In this document: positions 26,770 through 36,783 of the stretch, piece after piece | Layout of the letters: the number at the start of each line of letters is the position of its first letter | How positions within the stretch are numbered: the first letter of the stretch is position 1 | Assembly: GCF_015487065.1 (NCBI RefSeq) | Contig: NZ_WFQN01000030.1 | Coordinates: 1-39,436, forward strand | From: Nitratifractor sp. | GTDB taxonomy: Bacteria > Campylobacterota > Campylobacteria > Campylobacterales > Sulfurovaceae | Direction: 5' to 3' | DNA: 39,436 bases | Notes under the pieces: generated by a model | Seen by the model: only the letters and a program-made list of their open reading frames with translations | Databases searched by the model: none | What the model was told of the DNA's origin: nothing | Position numbers and translations under genes: made by a program

Positions 26770-28830
26770 TCACACGCGCTTTGGCGAGGAGGCCGGGCCC
26801 TGATCCGACCGGATCAAACCGGCCTCTTCCAGAAAGGGGGAGGGTTTGAAATCGATCTTTTTGACCCGGTCGTAACGGGCCATGGAGAGGTAGAGCCGCT
26901 CTTTGGCCCGGGTCACCGCCACATAGAAGAGACGGCGCTCCTCTTCCAGGCTCCCGGTGCGCTCCATCAGCTTGCGATTGGGAAAGCGCCCGTCCATCAG
27001 ATCGATCACATAGACCTCGGCAAACTCCAACCCTTTGGAAGCGTGAACTGTCAGCAGGTTGACCCCCTCCCCCTCACTCATCTCTCCGCCTCCTAAAATC
27101 ATAGCATTGACAAAGCGATGCAGATCCGAGTAGTGGGTCGCAAGATCCGTCAGCAGACGCGCTTTACGCAGGATCCTCTCTCTGGCCTGCTCCTCTTTTT
27201 CGGGATCCAGCTCTCCGCTCTTCAGACGGGCCCGCTGGGCCGAAAGCATCGCCACGACACTCTGATAGAGCGGCGAAGCGGCCGCCTTGCGCAGAATCGT
27301 CGCCGGTCGCTGGCTCCGGTCGATGCTCCGGTAGAAGCGGTAGAATTCGATAAAGAACCGTACCCCGTCCTGCCCCAGTCTCGGATGCTTCAGCAGCGGG
27401 TGAGCCCGAATCTCCTCCTCCATCTCCATATGGGCGAAGCGGGTGACAGAACCGATCTCTAGGTCGTCGTCGAAAAGCCCCAGCTGGGTATTTTTGTTGG
27501 GGTTGAGTTTGGGCAGAGTCGTGACGGCAGGTTTGAGCAATCCCCGCCGCAGATCCCCCTCTCCGAAATGGATCAGGCACTGGAAGATCTCTTTGGCCAT
27601 GGCGGTCCCGACCCCTTTGCCATATTCAAAAATATGGATAAAGGCCATCATATCCCGGGGATTGACCAGCAGTGAACAGAGATCCAGCAGAAACTTCACC
27701 TCTTTGGCTTCAAAGAAACTGGTTCCCCCCTTGCGGCGGCAGGGGACCCCCCGCTCCCGCAGGCTCGCTTCGATCCCGTCGGCGCTGGCATTGTTACGAA
27801 AGATCACCGCCATGTCGCTGTGGGGCGTCGCACTCTCGGCGATCATCGAGGCAATGGATTGGTACTGTTCGAAGAGCTCCTCGTAGATCAGGAGTTTCGG
27901 CGGATGGGACTCCCCCGCTCTGCCGACGATCAGCTCTTTGGGGTAGATACGTTCGTTGCGTTCGATGACCCGGTTGGCCAGGGCCAAAATGGCCGCCCCG
28001 GAGCGGTAATTGGTCCGCAGCGTGTAGACCCGCGCCTCGGCATAACGCTCGGTAAAGGTGGCGATGTTGGCGATGTTGGCTCCGTTGAAGGCGTAGATGC
28101 TTTGATCGTAATCCCCGACACAAAAGAGCGAGGCGGGTTCCAGCGCGTCAATCAACGCCCCCTGGAGGGTATTGGTATCCTGATACTCATCCACCAGTAC
28201 CTCGTCGAAGCCGATCTGTTCTCCTTCTTCCAGTCGGGACTTCACCTTGAGCAGCAGGTCGTTGAAAGAGAGGAAACCGTACTCCTCCTTGGTCGCTTCG
28301 TACTCCTGACAGATATCCAGATAGATATCCATCCATGCCTCGTGCTCCGGGTACCGCTCAAGAAACCACTGATCGAAACTCTCCAGGGCGGCGTTTTGAT
28401 AGAGCTGGTAGAGTTCGTAGAGATAGGCGGGAGAGAAGGGCTGCGTCTCGTATCCCAGCCGTTTCAGATCCCGTTTCTCGTAGATACTGCGAAAAAGTGT
28501 TTTGAGTTCGCCGGGCTGTTTGAGGGTCGATTGGGGCAGTCGCGCTTTGAGCCAGCGATAGCAGACAGCGTGGAAGGTCCCCGCTTCGATCCGATCGACG
28601 GTCTGGGCGGGGAAATAGTGTTTGAGCCGCTGGACCATCTCTCCCGCGGCTTTGTTGGTAAAGGTCAGAAGAAGGATCTTTTCAGGCGGAATGCCCTGCT
28701 GCAGAAGATGGGCGATCCGCCCGACGATCGTGGAGGTTTTGCCGGTGCCGGCGCTGGCGATGATAAGATTGCGGCCGGCCGGAGCCGTCGCCGCCCGGCG
28801 CTGCTCGTCATTGAGCCTGCTGAGCGGCAT
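26770..28830 (-). CDS. UvrD/Rep-family ATP-dependent DNA helicase
   Basis: LNDEQRRAATAPAGRNLIIASAGTGKTSTIVGRIAHLL, LLTFTNKAAGEM, VLVDEYQDTNTLQGALI, VGDYDQSIYAFNGAN, LTVHASKGLEFAEVYVIDLMDGRFP, RLFYVAVTRAKERLYLS. Start set at MPLSRLNDEQ; the track ORF extends upstream into the next gene. Confidence 0.93.
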   Translation of the reverse strand: MPLSRLNDEQRRAATAPAGRNLIIASAGTGKTSTIVGRIAHLLQQGIPPEKILLLTFTNKAAGEMVQRLKHYFPAQTVDRIEAGTFHAVCYRWLKARLPQSTLKQPGELKTLFRSIYEKRDLKRLGYETQPFSPAYLYELYQLYQNAALESFDQWFLERYPEHEAWMDIYLDICQEYEATKEEYGFLSFNDLLLKVKSRLEEGEQIGFDEVLVDEYQDTNTLQGALIDALEPASLFCVGDYDQSIYAFNGANIANIATFTERYAEARVYTLRTNYRSGAAILALANRVIERNERIYPKELIVGRAGESHPPKLLIYEELFEQYQSIASMIAESATPHSDMAVIFRNNASADGIEASLRERGVPCRRKGGTSFFEAKEVKFLLDLCSLLVNPRDMMAFIHIFEYGKGVGTAMAKEIFQCLIHFGEGDLRRGLLKPAVTTLPKLNPNKNTQLGLFDDDLEIGSVTRFAHMEMEEEIRAHPLLKHPRLGQDGVRFFIEFYRFYRSIDRSQRPATILRKAAASPLYQSVVAMLSAQRARLKSGELDPEKEEQARERILRKARLLTDLATHYSDLHRFVNAMILGGGEMSEGEGVNLLTVHASKGLEFAEVYVIDLMDGRFPNRKLMERTGSLEEERRLFYVAVTRAKERLYLSMARYDRVKKIDFKPSPFLEEAGLIRSDQGPASSPKRV

Positions 28831-28838
28831 GGAGTCTT

Positions 28839-29174
28839 TTACTTGTGGCCGAGGATATAGTAGGTGTTTTTGCCGTCGACCTTTTCCAGGGCGACTTTGT
28901 ACTTCTCCGCCCACTGCTTGACATAGTCATTGAAGGCTTCGATCTCTTCGGGATTGGTACTGTCGGTCTTGACTTTCAGATAGTCTTTGGAGTTGGAGAG
29001 AGCGACGATGCCGGCGAAGCGCTTCACTTCGTCGTTGAGCGTCAGAATATGCTTGGCAAACTTTTCGAAACCGGGCGTGTTGTCGATGATGCGCTGCAGT
29101 TGGGCCAGTGTCGCCTCTTTGACGGGATATCCGAGTTGGATCAGGAGATTTTCGGGAGTCAGTTCGATGTTCAT
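28839..29174 (-). CDS. Hypothetical protein (111 aa)
   Basis: MNIELTPENLLIQLGYPVKEATLAQLQRIIDNTPGFEKFAKHILTLNDEVKRFAGIVALSNSKDYLKVKTD...; same strand as, and directly upstream of, the helicase. Confidence 0.75.
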   Translation of the reverse strand: MNIELTPENLLIQLGYPVKEATLAQLQRIIDNTPGFEKFAKHILTLNDEVKRFAGIVALSNSKDYLKVKTDSTNPEEIEAFNDYVKQWAEKYKVALEKVDGKNTYYILGHK

Positions 29175-29307
29175 TCATTTACCTCATTGTTGGTCTTGGA
29201 TGGCGGATTTTAACAAAGATTGTATTAGAGAGGACTTCTTGTCTCTCCGAAAGATCTGCTCGTGGTGGAGAGGTGATTGGACTTTTCACAAAAGAAGAGA
29301 TCATCCT

Positions 29308-29385
29308 CGTCATTCCGGCGAAAGCCGGAATCCGGGGCTTGGAAAGTATATCAAACCGTGGATCCTGAAGCGTGTTCAGGATGAC
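29308..29385. repeat. Dispersed palindromic repeat, copy D
   Basis: CGTCATTCCGGCGAAAGCCGGAATCCGGGGC...GGATCCTGAAGCGTGTTCAGGATGAC; two hairpins, terminal GTCAT...ATGAC. Confidence 0.8.
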
Positions 29386-29411
29386 AAAAAGAAGTTTTTC
29401 AATGCACTCAC

Positions 29412-30116
29412 TTAGAAAAGGCTCTCTTTGGGACGGACCTTTTCCAGGAGCAGACGATAGTGCTCCAGGTTCTGGAAGGCCTTTTCGTAGCGCCAGCGCA
29501 GGACAAACTCGATCACCTGGTTTTTGCGGGCGGGTTCCAGAGTCTCCGCTTTGCCGAAGTAGCCCAGGGAGATGTTTTTGGCCTTTTTCTTGCCGTTTTT
29601 ATCCGGTTCGTAGGTGATGGCGATCACCTGGACATATTTTCCCTCACGTATTTCACCGAAATCCTCCTCTTTGAGACCGATTCCGCTGATATTCATCGCT
29701 TTGTAGATGAAAAGTTCCTCGATCTTCTGCACTTTTTTATTGATCTCCAACTGCAAAAAGAGCTCGGCAAGACGGTTCAGGTTTTGGGCCCGTACCGGCT
29801 CGGTACGGCTGTCGATCCCCAGATGGTGCAACAGGATCTGTCCCAGTCGGCGTGCCTCCCCGCTCTTTTCCTCATGGACTGCGGCCTCTTCACGCTTTTC
29901 ATCCGTGGCAGAAGGTTGCGGCAAATCCGCGGCAGCCCCCTGCTCTTTCACCGGTTTTGACACGGGTTTTTGGGCGACGGTCACCGCAACGTCAGAACTT
30001 TCGTCATTTTCGATCAATGAAGGTTGTTTGGGACGTACCGGTTTTTTTTTCTTTTCATTCAATTTTACATCGAGCTTACTGCCCAATGCCTTGAGTCTCT
30101 CTAATGCATCACTCAT
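29412..30116 (-). CDS. Hypothetical protein with charged linker and conserved-looking C-terminal domain
   Basis: 234 aa; low-complexity N-terminal half, then RRLGQILLHHLGIDSRTEPVRAQNLNRLAELFLQLEINKKVQKIEELFIYKAMNISGIG...; no family recognised. Confidence 0.7.
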   Translation of the reverse strand: MSDALERLKALGSKLDVKLNEKKKKPVRPKQPSLIENDESSDVAVTVAQKPVSKPVKEQGAAADLPQPSATDEKREEAAVHEEKSGEARRLGQILLHHLGIDSRTEPVRAQNLNRLAELFLQLEINKKVQKIEELFIYKAMNISGIGLKEEDFGEIREGKYVQVIAITYEPDKNGKKKAKNISLGYFGKAETLEPARKNQVIEFVLRWRYEKAFQNLEHYRLLLEKVRPKESLF

Positions 30117-30326
30117 CTTTTATCCATTCTCATCTCAAAGAGGTTCTTGTTTGAATATTAAGTAATATAGTAGCAGGCCAAAGATTAAACATATCTAAAA
30201 ATATCAAAACTTTTATTTTAAAATATCAAATCTATATTAAATAATAGAATATCGAAGCACTCGCTCGATTTAACCCTTCTTGGATACAATGGCGAAATCG
30301 ATGTATAAATATATGGTAGGAGTTTT

Positions 30327-31601
30327 ATGGACTATCTTGAAATCGAAGGGGGAAGGCGCCTCAGCGGCACCGTAACAATCAGCGGAGCCAAAAACGCCGC
30401 CCTACCCGTCATCGCAGCGACTATTCTGAGTGATCAGCCTGTTACCGTCCACAATCTTCCCAATGTCGTGGATATCCGGACGCTACTGAAACTTCTCCAG
30501 ATCCTGGGAGCCCAAGTGGAACATGAAGCGGACCGCGCAGTGATCGATGCCGGGCCGATCAATTCGACCCGGGCGGTCTACGAGATCGTCGCCCAGATGC
30601 GGGCATCGATCCTGGTTCTGGGACCCCTCCTCGCCCGTTTCGGCGAATGTGAAGTGAGCCTCCCCGGCGGTTGTGCCATCGGGCAACGTCCCATCGACAT
30701 GCATCTCAAAGCGCTTGAGACCATGGGGGCCACCATCGAGATCAAAGGGGGATATGTCCATGCGATCGCTCCGGAGCATGGTTTGCAGGGCAGCAAGATC
30801 GTTTTCGACAAAGTCAGCGTCGGCGCCACTGAAAACACTCTGATGGCAGCGGCCCTGGCCCATGGAACCACCGAGATCATCAATGCCGCGAGAGAACCGG
30901 AGATCGTTCAACTTTGTGAAATGCTTCAAATCGGCGGCATCAAGATTGAAGGCGTCGGGACGGGGCGGCTGCGGGTGGAGGGAACGGGAGGAGCCCCTTT
31001 GAACTTCTCCGAAGAGATTTCCATTATCCCCGACCGCATCGAAGCCGGCACCTATCTCTGTGCCGGCGCGATCACCTACTCCCAGATTACCCTGGAAGCG
31101 GTCAATGCGGAACATCTGCAGAGTACCATCGACAAACTGGAGGATATGGGATGCGGATTTGACTATCCCGGCCCAAACAGTGTGACCATCTATCCGGCCC
31201 GGGGGGAACTGCGTGAAGTCAATATTGTTACGGCGGAGTATCCGGGATTCCCTACCGACATGCAGGCGCAGCTGATGGCGGTGGCAACGCTGGCTTCGGG
31301 AGAGAGCCTGATCGAAGAGCGGCTTTTTGAAAACCGTTTCATGCATGTCAGCGAACTCAACCGGCTGGGAGCCGACATCTGGCTCAAAGGCAACACCGCC
31401 GCAGTACGCCCTGTGGAGAAACTTTTCGGAGCTGATGTCATGGCGACCGACTTACGGGCCAGCTCTGCTCTTGTCCTGGCGGGATTGGCTGCCGAAGGTA
31501 CGACCCGGGTGCGCCGGATCTACCATCTCGACCGAGGCTATGAGGATCTTCAGGGAAAACTTGCTTCCCTCGGTGCCGCCATTACCCGTCGCAGCGAATG
31601 A
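30327..31601 (+). CDS. murA: UDP-N-acetylglucosamine 1-carboxyvinyltransferase
   Basis: [125 protein letters not shown]. Confidence 0.97.
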   Translation: MDYLEIEGGRRLSGTVTISGAKNAALPVIAATILSDQPVTVHNLPNVVDIRTLLKLLQILGAQVEHEADRAVIDAGPINSTRAVYEIVAQMRASILVLGPLLARFGECEVSLPGGCAIGQRPIDMHLKALETMGATIEIKGGYVHAIAPEHGLQGSKIVFDKVSVGATENTLMAAALAHGTTEIINAAREPEIVQLCEMLQIGGIKIEGVGTGRLRVEGTGGAPLNFSEEISIIPDRIEAGTYLCAGAITYSQITLEAVNAEHLQSTIDKLEDMGCGFDYPGPNSVTIYPARGELREVNIVTAEYPGFPTDMQAQLMAVATLASGESLIEERLFENRFMHVSELNRLGADIWLKGNTAAVRPVEKLFGADVMATDLRASSALVLAGLAAEGTTRVRRIYHLDRGYEDLQGKLASLGAAITRRSE

Positions 31602-31616
31602 TTACCCACTGATATT

Positions 31617-31973
31617 TCAGGGGGCCTGCCTCCTCGCTTCCGCCAAACGTCTGGCCAGGAGTTCGATCCGTTGTAGATAGAGCAGCATCAGATCGTCCCG
31701 ATCGGCCAGACGGTTCCGGATCCTGAGCCACTCTTTTTCTTCTCGACGCGGCGCTTCCACATCGACAGTTGGGTAGAACTGCAGATAACGATAGACTGAA
31801 CTGAGAAGATTGTCTTCGATACTCAGGATTTCATCACTACAGACGGTTCATTCTCCCGGACTCATTCGGCTTCGATCTCCGGAACACCAGGGCGGCTGGG
31901 GACAATAGTCCGAGGGCATCGCTACTGCCAGGAGTGTTCCGATGACCATCGAGAACATCACCCTCTTAGTCAT
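31617..31973 (-). pseudogene. LprI/DUF1311-like secreted protein interrupted by in-frame TGA
   Basis: AAAGGAGG RBS then MTKRVMFSMVIGTLLAVAMPSDYCPQPPWCSGDRSRMSPGE-[TGA 31848-31850]-TVCSDEILSIEDNLLSSVYRYLQFYPTVDVEAPRREEKEWLRIRNRLADRDDLMLLYLQRIELLARRLAEARRQAP*; one continuous reading frame apart from the TGA. Confidence 0.65.
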
Positions 31974-31994
31974 CTCCGCCTCCTTTCTGAGTTT

Positions 31995-32927
31995 TTACTG
32001 GGCGTTGCTATTCTGTGCCGGTTGTTGAGATGCCGGAGAATTATCTACCGGAGACGGAGCAGACGGTTGAACGGCTTGAGGAGTTTGTTGCCCTTGTACC
32101 GGTTGGGGTGCCGGCGCAGGGGCCATCGGAGCGGGAGCTTCCTGCGTAATGGCGGGTTGGACCGGAGCCTGTGCCGGTGCAGGCTGCAGAATCACCGGTT
32201 GTCGTGCCGCCGGAGAAGCGGGTCGAGGTTGATACGGCTGTTGTGCCGAAGCCGCGCCGAGACGTTTCAGGGAAGCGATCGTCTCCTGGATATTGTTGTC
32301 GTTGGAGCGTTTGGCGGTGTCGATGAGACGATACTCATCTTCATACCCCAGGGTATAGCCGGCCGGCAAGCCGTTGGCCCGTCGATACTCGGCGATCGCC
32401 CGGCGTGTCATCGGGCCGGTCGAACCATCCACTTTGCCGTTATAAAAGCCCAAGACTTTCAACGCAGCCTGAATGCGGCGTGTTTTGGAGCGTCGATCGT
32501 TCCCTGAAGCTGTAAGCTGGCGGTCCAACTCCAACAGGTTCCCCAGATAGATCAGAGCGTCACGCTCCTGCGGACTCATATAGGCGGTATCACCAATCTC
32601 ATAAGCACGGTTAAACTCCTTGATGGCGTTGCGAGTGACGAAGGAGTTGATCTGACCGTCGATCGGGCCCCGATAATATCCCAGATTTTTGAGGGCCTGC
32701 TGGATCCTCATCTCGTCGGTCATGACGGGAGCTGCCGGTCGACGATGGACGACACGGTGCCGATAATGGCGATGCCGTCCGCTGTGATAGATCTCGTTGG
32801 TGATCACCGAACCGACGACCCCGCCGACGATACCACCTGCTACGGCGTCACCGAATCCTGCCTCCAGTGACTCTACGCCTCCTGCCGTCATCAATACCGC
32901 AGTTGCCAATGCTGTTAATCTTTTCAT
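31995..32927 (-). CDS. Secreted protein with glycine-zipper segment, two peptidoglycan-binding-like repeats and a Pro/Gln/Ala-rich tail
   Basis: GFGDAVAGGIVGGVVGSVITNEIY; MRIQQALKNLGYYRGPIDGQINSFVTRNAIKEFNRAYEI and RRIQAALKVLGFYNGKVDGSTGPMTRRAIAEYRRANGL; APAPMAPAPAPQPVQGQQTPQAVQPSAP tail. Confidence 0.85.
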   Translation of the reverse strand: MKRLTALATAVLMTAGGVESLEAGFGDAVAGGIVGGVVGSVITNEIYHSGRHRHYRHRVVHRRPAAPVMTDEMRIQQALKNLGYYRGPIDGQINSFVTRNAIKEFNRAYEIGDTAYMSPQERDALIYLGNLLELDRQLTASGNDRRSKTRRIQAALKVLGFYNGKVDGSTGPMTRRAIAEYRRANGLPAGYTLGYEDEYRLIDTAKRSNDNNIQETIASLKRLGAASAQQPYQPRPASPAARQPVILQPAPAQAPVQPAITQEAPAPMAPAPAPQPVQGQQTPQAVQPSAPSPVDNSPASQQPAQNSNAQ

Positions 32928-33019
32928 CTCTTATCCTCTCCTTAATCATTGTAATTATCCATAACTATTGTAAAGTATCCAAGCTTAAGGAGAAGACCGA
33001 ACGTCACAAAGGGAGAAGA

Positions 33020-33529
33020 TTAAAATTTGGGCTTTGTTATCAGATATTTGGGCCCTTTATAAAAAAACAGATCTCGGCTGGCACCATCCTCGCTTACGAT
33101 ATGCAAACGCATACGCTTTTCTGCGGAGAGGGGAAATTGGAGGCGATAGAGTGCAAACCATGTAGGGATAGTATGGGCAAGTACAGGAGAAAGATCTTTC
33201 CGGTGAATCCTTGTGACCCGGATCGGAGCTTTTTTCTCGAGCGTGAAGCGCCCTAGTCTGATTCCTTCTGACGGATAGGCAGCGATGACAAAAGTCTCTT
33301 TTGAATTTGAAAGACTCTCTTGGGGTAAATAGGTGGCAAGAACGATGGTTTTGTCGGTCTCACTTTTTCCAAAAACCGCCTTTTCACTCTGTTGGAGCGT
33401 TTTGAGTTCCGGATTTCGGCAGTGAATCTTCTCAAAAAGTGCCTTGTCCTCTTTGGATGCACATCCTGTTATTGCCAACAGCAATATCCCTGCTCCCCAC
33501 ACTGCCGCGATCGTTTTTTTACCCGCCAT
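33020..33529 (-). CDS. Putative lipoprotein, unknown function
   Basis: MAGKKTIAAVWGAGILLLAITGCASKEDKALFEKIHC...; lipobox LAITGC. Start at second ATG, with AAGGA upstream. Confidence 0.75.
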   Translation of the reverse strand: MAGKKTIAAVWGAGILLLAITGCASKEDKALFEKIHCRNPELKTLQQSEKAVFGKSETDKTIVLATYLPQESLSNSKETFVIAAYPSEGIRLGRFTLEKKAPIRVTRIHRKDLSPVLAHTIPTWFALYRLQFPLSAEKRMRLHIVSEDGASRDLFFYKGPKYLITKPKF

Positions 33530-33729
33530 ACAACTCATTCCTTCACCATCCGCTTATCGTCTGCATTTTTTAAAACATTGTAACATATCGATCTCCCTGT
33601 TCCACCTCCCAGTGTTCAGCAGAGATAGTATACAATCAGCTCTGAATCCGAAGAGACTCCTCTGAAAAGACGATCGGAGATGATCCGGGAATTGTTTTTC
33701 AAAGGAATCAATAGAGACAAAGGCGAAAA

Positions 33730-34233
33730 ATGGAGCAGAAAGCGATCGCATTCACCGGCCCCTCGGGCAGCGGCAAAACGACCCTGATCGAGAAGATCGC
33801 CCAGCGATTGGCAAAGAGTCGCAGAGTGGCCATCGTCAAACACGATCCCAAAGACAAAGCCCATTTCGACCGTCCCGGCAAAGACAGCGATCGCTTTTTC
33901 CGAAGCGGCGCCGAGGTGGCGGTCCTCTCCCCTACCCGAACCACCCTCTTCTCCCACCGGCCCCGAACTGTCGAAGAGGTTGCAAAGCTCTTCGGTGAAT
34001 TCGATCTGATGCTGGTCGAGGGGCTCAAACATCTTCCTCTGCCCAGGATCGGTGTTTTCCGTGGCCGGATCGACCCGGATTATCTGCCGGTTTTGCAGGC
34101 TGTCGCGATTGACGATAGTATCGACCAAGAGACGCTCGTCCTCCCCGAGGGGGTTGATATTCTCGATCTCAATGACACCGAAGCCGTCATCCGCTGGATT
34201 GACCGACATGCCATAAAACTAGAAAGGAACTGA
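33730..34233 (+). CDS. mobB: Molybdopterin-guanine dinucleotide biosynthesis protein B
   Basis: [92 protein letters not shown]. Confidence 0.92.
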   Translation: MEQKAIAFTGPSGSGKTTLIEKIAQRLAKSRRVAIVKHDPKDKAHFDRPGKDSDRFFRSGAEVAVLSPTRTTLFSHRPRTVEEVAKLFGEFDLMLVEGLKHLPLPRIGVFRGRIDPDYLPVLQAVAIDDSIDQETLVLPEGVDILDLNDTEAVIRWIDRHAIKLERN

Positions 34234-34235
34234 AG

Positions 34236-35093
34236 ATGCAATCGATTTTTCAAAAAATCAAAGAGATCGCCCTGGATATCGACCGGGCTATCAAAGACCA
34301 GGAGATGGGGTATAGTGACAACTGCAACGCTTCGGGGGACGACCAGCTCAAACTCGATGTCTATGCCGACGAACTGGTAGAACACGGTCTAAAAGAGCTT
34401 CCGATCGTCAAAACGCTTATCAGCGAAGAAAAGGAAGAACCGATGTCGGTCCATCCCAAGGGGAAATATACGGTCTGCTACGATCCGCTGGACGGATCGA
34501 GTATTGTCGATGTGAATTTTTCTGTCGGGACCATCTTCGGCATCTATGAGGGCGAGCCCTGCGGTGCGACTCTCCGGGCTGCCGCTTATATCGTCTACGG
34601 TCCCCGGCTGGAGATGGTGACGGTCACGGCGGACGATGCCGTCGTACAGCATTACCGTTGCGGCAGCAGTCAGCTTTTCAATCTCCAGTGCGCCGAGGTC
34701 CGTCTGGAAGAAAAGGGCAAACTCAATGCCCCCGGCGGTACCCAGAAAAACTGGTCCCCGACGCACAAAGCCTTCATTGATTCTCTCTTTGCCGAGGGGT
34801 ATCGCCTGCGCTACAGCGGCGGGATGGTTCCGGATCTGCATCAGATCCTCCTCAAAGGAGGCGGACTCTTCAGCTATCCCGGCACCAGCGACAAACCCGA
34901 GGGCAAACTGCGCCTGCTTTTTGAAGTCCTTCCTTTTGCCATGATTTATGAAGCTGCCGGCGGGGAGGCTGTGAATGACCGGGGAGAGCGTCTCCTGGAG
35001 CTCGTCGCGGAACATCCCCATGCCACCAGCCCCTGCTTTTTCGGCTCCCGTTATGAAATCTCCCGGATGAAAGAAGCGTATGGCATCGCCTGA
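34236..35093 (+). CDS. fbp: Class 1 fructose-1,6-bisphosphatase
   Basis: [107 protein letters not shown]. Confidence 0.95.
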   Translation: MQSIFQKIKEIALDIDRAIKDQEMGYSDNCNASGDDQLKLDVYADELVEHGLKELPIVKTLISEEKEEPMSVHPKGKYTVCYDPLDGSSIVDVNFSVGTIFGIYEGEPCGATLRAAAYIVYGPRLEMVTVTADDAVVQHYRCGSSQLFNLQCAEVRLEEKGKLNAPGGTQKNWSPTHKAFIDSLFAEGYRLRYSGGMVPDLHQILLKGGGLFSYPGTSDKPEGKLRLLFEVLPFAMIYEAAGGEAVNDRGERLLELVAEHPHATSPCFFGSRYEISRMKEAYGIA

Positions 35094-35298
35094 TCAACAG
35101 GTCAAACCTTTTCCCTCCGATAAATGGGAAGAGGCCCTTGCCCAAAAGCTGGAAACCCTGAAAGCCTGTCAGCAGGAGAAGGGACTGAAGAGTTGCCTCA
35201 ACTGTGAGGCGATTGTTCAGTGCGAAATTCGTACAGAGTATGTCAACGCCGTCTATGAGAGTATGAACAAAGGAACCGGCGGCGGTTTCGAATTCTGA
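35080..35298 (+). CDS. Small Cys-containing protein (72 aa), unknown function
   Basis: Overlaps the fbp 3' end; [72 protein letters not shown]. Confidence 0.75.
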   Translation: MASPDQQVKPFPSDKWEEALAQKLETLKACQQEKGLKSCLNCEAIVQCEIRTEYVNAVYESMNKGTGGGFEF

Positions 35299-35313
35299 TC
35301 CAAAGGAGAGCCC

Positions 35314-35874
35314 ATGTCCCCGACACTCAGCCCCGAGGCAAAAGAAAAGATCCTTTCGAGTATCCGTACCATCCCGGATTTTCCCAAACCGGGTATCCAG
35401 TTTAAAGATATCACCACCCTGCTCAACAACCCGGAGGCTTTTCAGACCCTGATGGACCATCTCCAGGAACGCTATACAGGATACGATCTGGACTATATCG
35501 CCGGGATCGACGCCCGGGGATTCATTTTTGGAAGCGTGCTGGCCGACCGGCTTGGGATCGGCTTCGTTCCCATCCGGAAAAAAGGGAAACTCCCCTATAC
35601 AACGGTTTCGGAAAAGTATTCGCTGGAGTACGGCTTCGATGAAGTGGAGATCCACATCGACGCCTTTGGAGAGGGCGGGCTCTGCCGGGAACGTCCGGCC
35701 CGGGTACTCCTCATCGACGATTTGATTGCGACCGGCGGGACCGCTGCCGCCGCCGCACGTCTGATCGACAAAGTGGGTGCCCAATGTGTCGAGTGCTGTT
35801 TTGTGATGGAACTGATCTTTCTCAAAGGACGGGAAGGAATTGATGCGCCGGTCTACTCGGTGATTCAACTCTGA
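35314..35874 (+). CDS. apt: Adenine phosphoribosyltransferase
   Basis: [92 protein letters not shown]. Confidence 0.96.
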   Translation: MSPTLSPEAKEKILSSIRTIPDFPKPGIQFKDITTLLNNPEAFQTLMDHLQERYTGYDLDYIAGIDARGFIFGSVLADRLGIGFVPIRKKGKLPYTTVSEKYSLEYGFDEVEIHIDAFGEGGLCRERPARVLLIDDLIATGGTAAAAARLIDKVGAQCVECCFVMELIFLKGREGIDAPVYSVIQL

Positions 35875-35883
35875 CCGGAAAGG

Positions 35884-36402
35884 TCAGTCGGTACTTTCCA
35901 CGACCCGGATCTCGTCGATATCGTCATTCATTTCGATACTGTCGAGGACCCGGAAGCTCTCCGTATCCCCCTCCTCTATTCCTCCGAATACCGTGTGGAC
36001 GCCATCCAGATGGGGCGTGTCGACGAAGGTGATGAAGAACTGGCTACCGCCGGTATCTTTGCCCGCATGAGCCATAGAGAGAGCCCCGCGCTTGTGGGGA
36101 ATGCCGTTGTCGATCTCACAACGGATCGCCCATCCCGGTCCGCCGGTACCGGCAAGACGCGGATTGTCCTTGGAATGGGGGCATCCTCCCTGGGCCATGA
36201 ACCCGGGAATGACCCGGTGGAACTTCAACCCGTCATAGAAGCCGCTGTTGGCCAGATGGGCAAAATTGGCCACAGTATTGGGGGCCTCCTTGGGATAGAG
36301 TTTGATCTTAATGGTCCCCTTGGGGGTCTTGACCAGGGCGTATTGGAGCTTTTGCAGCTCTTCGGGGCTGAGCTTGTACTCTTTGAGTTTTTTTCCGAAC
36401 AT
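35884..36402 (-). CDS. Cyclophilin-type peptidyl-prolyl cis-trans isomerase
   Basis: [50 protein letters not shown]...[37 protein letters not shown]. Confidence 0.95.
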   Translation of the reverse strand: MFGKKLKEYKLSPEELQKLQYALVKTPKGTIKIKLYPKEAPNTVANFAHLANSGFYDGLKFHRVIPGFMAQGGCPHSKDNPRLAGTGGPGWAIRCEIDNGIPHKRGALSMAHAGKDTGGSQFFITFVDTPHLDGVHTVFGGIEEGDTESFRVLDSIEMNDDIDEIRVVESTD

Positions 36403-36536
36403 CACTTTTCTCCTTGTTGAATAGTCTTCTGAGGTGGATGGGTCATGTCGCTGGCTTTTTCAAGACCCAGGACAATGAAGATCGTCGCCAGGACAAAGAG
36501 CAGCAGTATCAGTAACGGCGCAAATTTCTGGAACAT
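36402..36536 (-). CDS. Small single-TM protein (44 aa)
   Basis: [44 protein letters not shown]; its TGA overlaps the ATG of the PPIase gene (TGATG). Too short for the supplied track. Confidence 0.6.
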   Translation of the reverse strand: MFQKFAPLLILLLFVLATIFIVLGLEKASDMTHPPQKTIQQGEK

Positions 36537-36623
36537 GGTCTCTCCTGCCTTCAAGATGAGGTGGATTGTAGCCAATTTTCAGCTTTGGTTCAACTTTTTT
36601 CGATTATAATTCGGCGTTCTTAC

Positions 36624-36714
36624 GGAGACGTGGGTGAGCTGGCTGAAACCACACCCCTGCTAAGGGTGCGTACCTTAACGGGTACCGAGGGTTCGAATCC
36701 CTCCGTCTCCGCCA
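36624..36714 (+). tRNA. tRNA-Ser (anticodon GCU), CCA encoded
   Basis: GGAGACG...CGTCTCC acceptor stem, ACCCCTGCTAAGGGT anticodon arm, long variable arm (GTACCTTAACGGGTAC), GGGTTCGAATCCC T-arm, G discriminator + CCA. TATAAT at 36605-36610 upstream. Confidence 0.95.
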
Positions 36715-36783
36715 CTCCGATCTTTATTTTCTCTACTTTTTTCGTAATATTTGGCCACTCAATTACAACAATTCACTATTTTT

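Noticed and set aside
27820-28860. 346-aa plus-strand ORF opposite the UvrD/Rep helicase, and similar 340-aa ORF 37711-38733 opposite the GGDEF-EAL gene
   Set aside because: Antisense shadows; opposite frames carry the conserved motifs.
29372-29617. 81-aa ORF starting in repeat copy D
   Set aside because: Antisense to the 29412-30116 gene and begins inside the repeat; no support as coding.
31848-31850. TGA in the LprI-like gene considered as selenocysteine
   Set aside because: Position corresponds to a variable, non-catalytic residue and I see no convincing SECIS hairpin downstream; nonsense mutation is simpler, though not proven.
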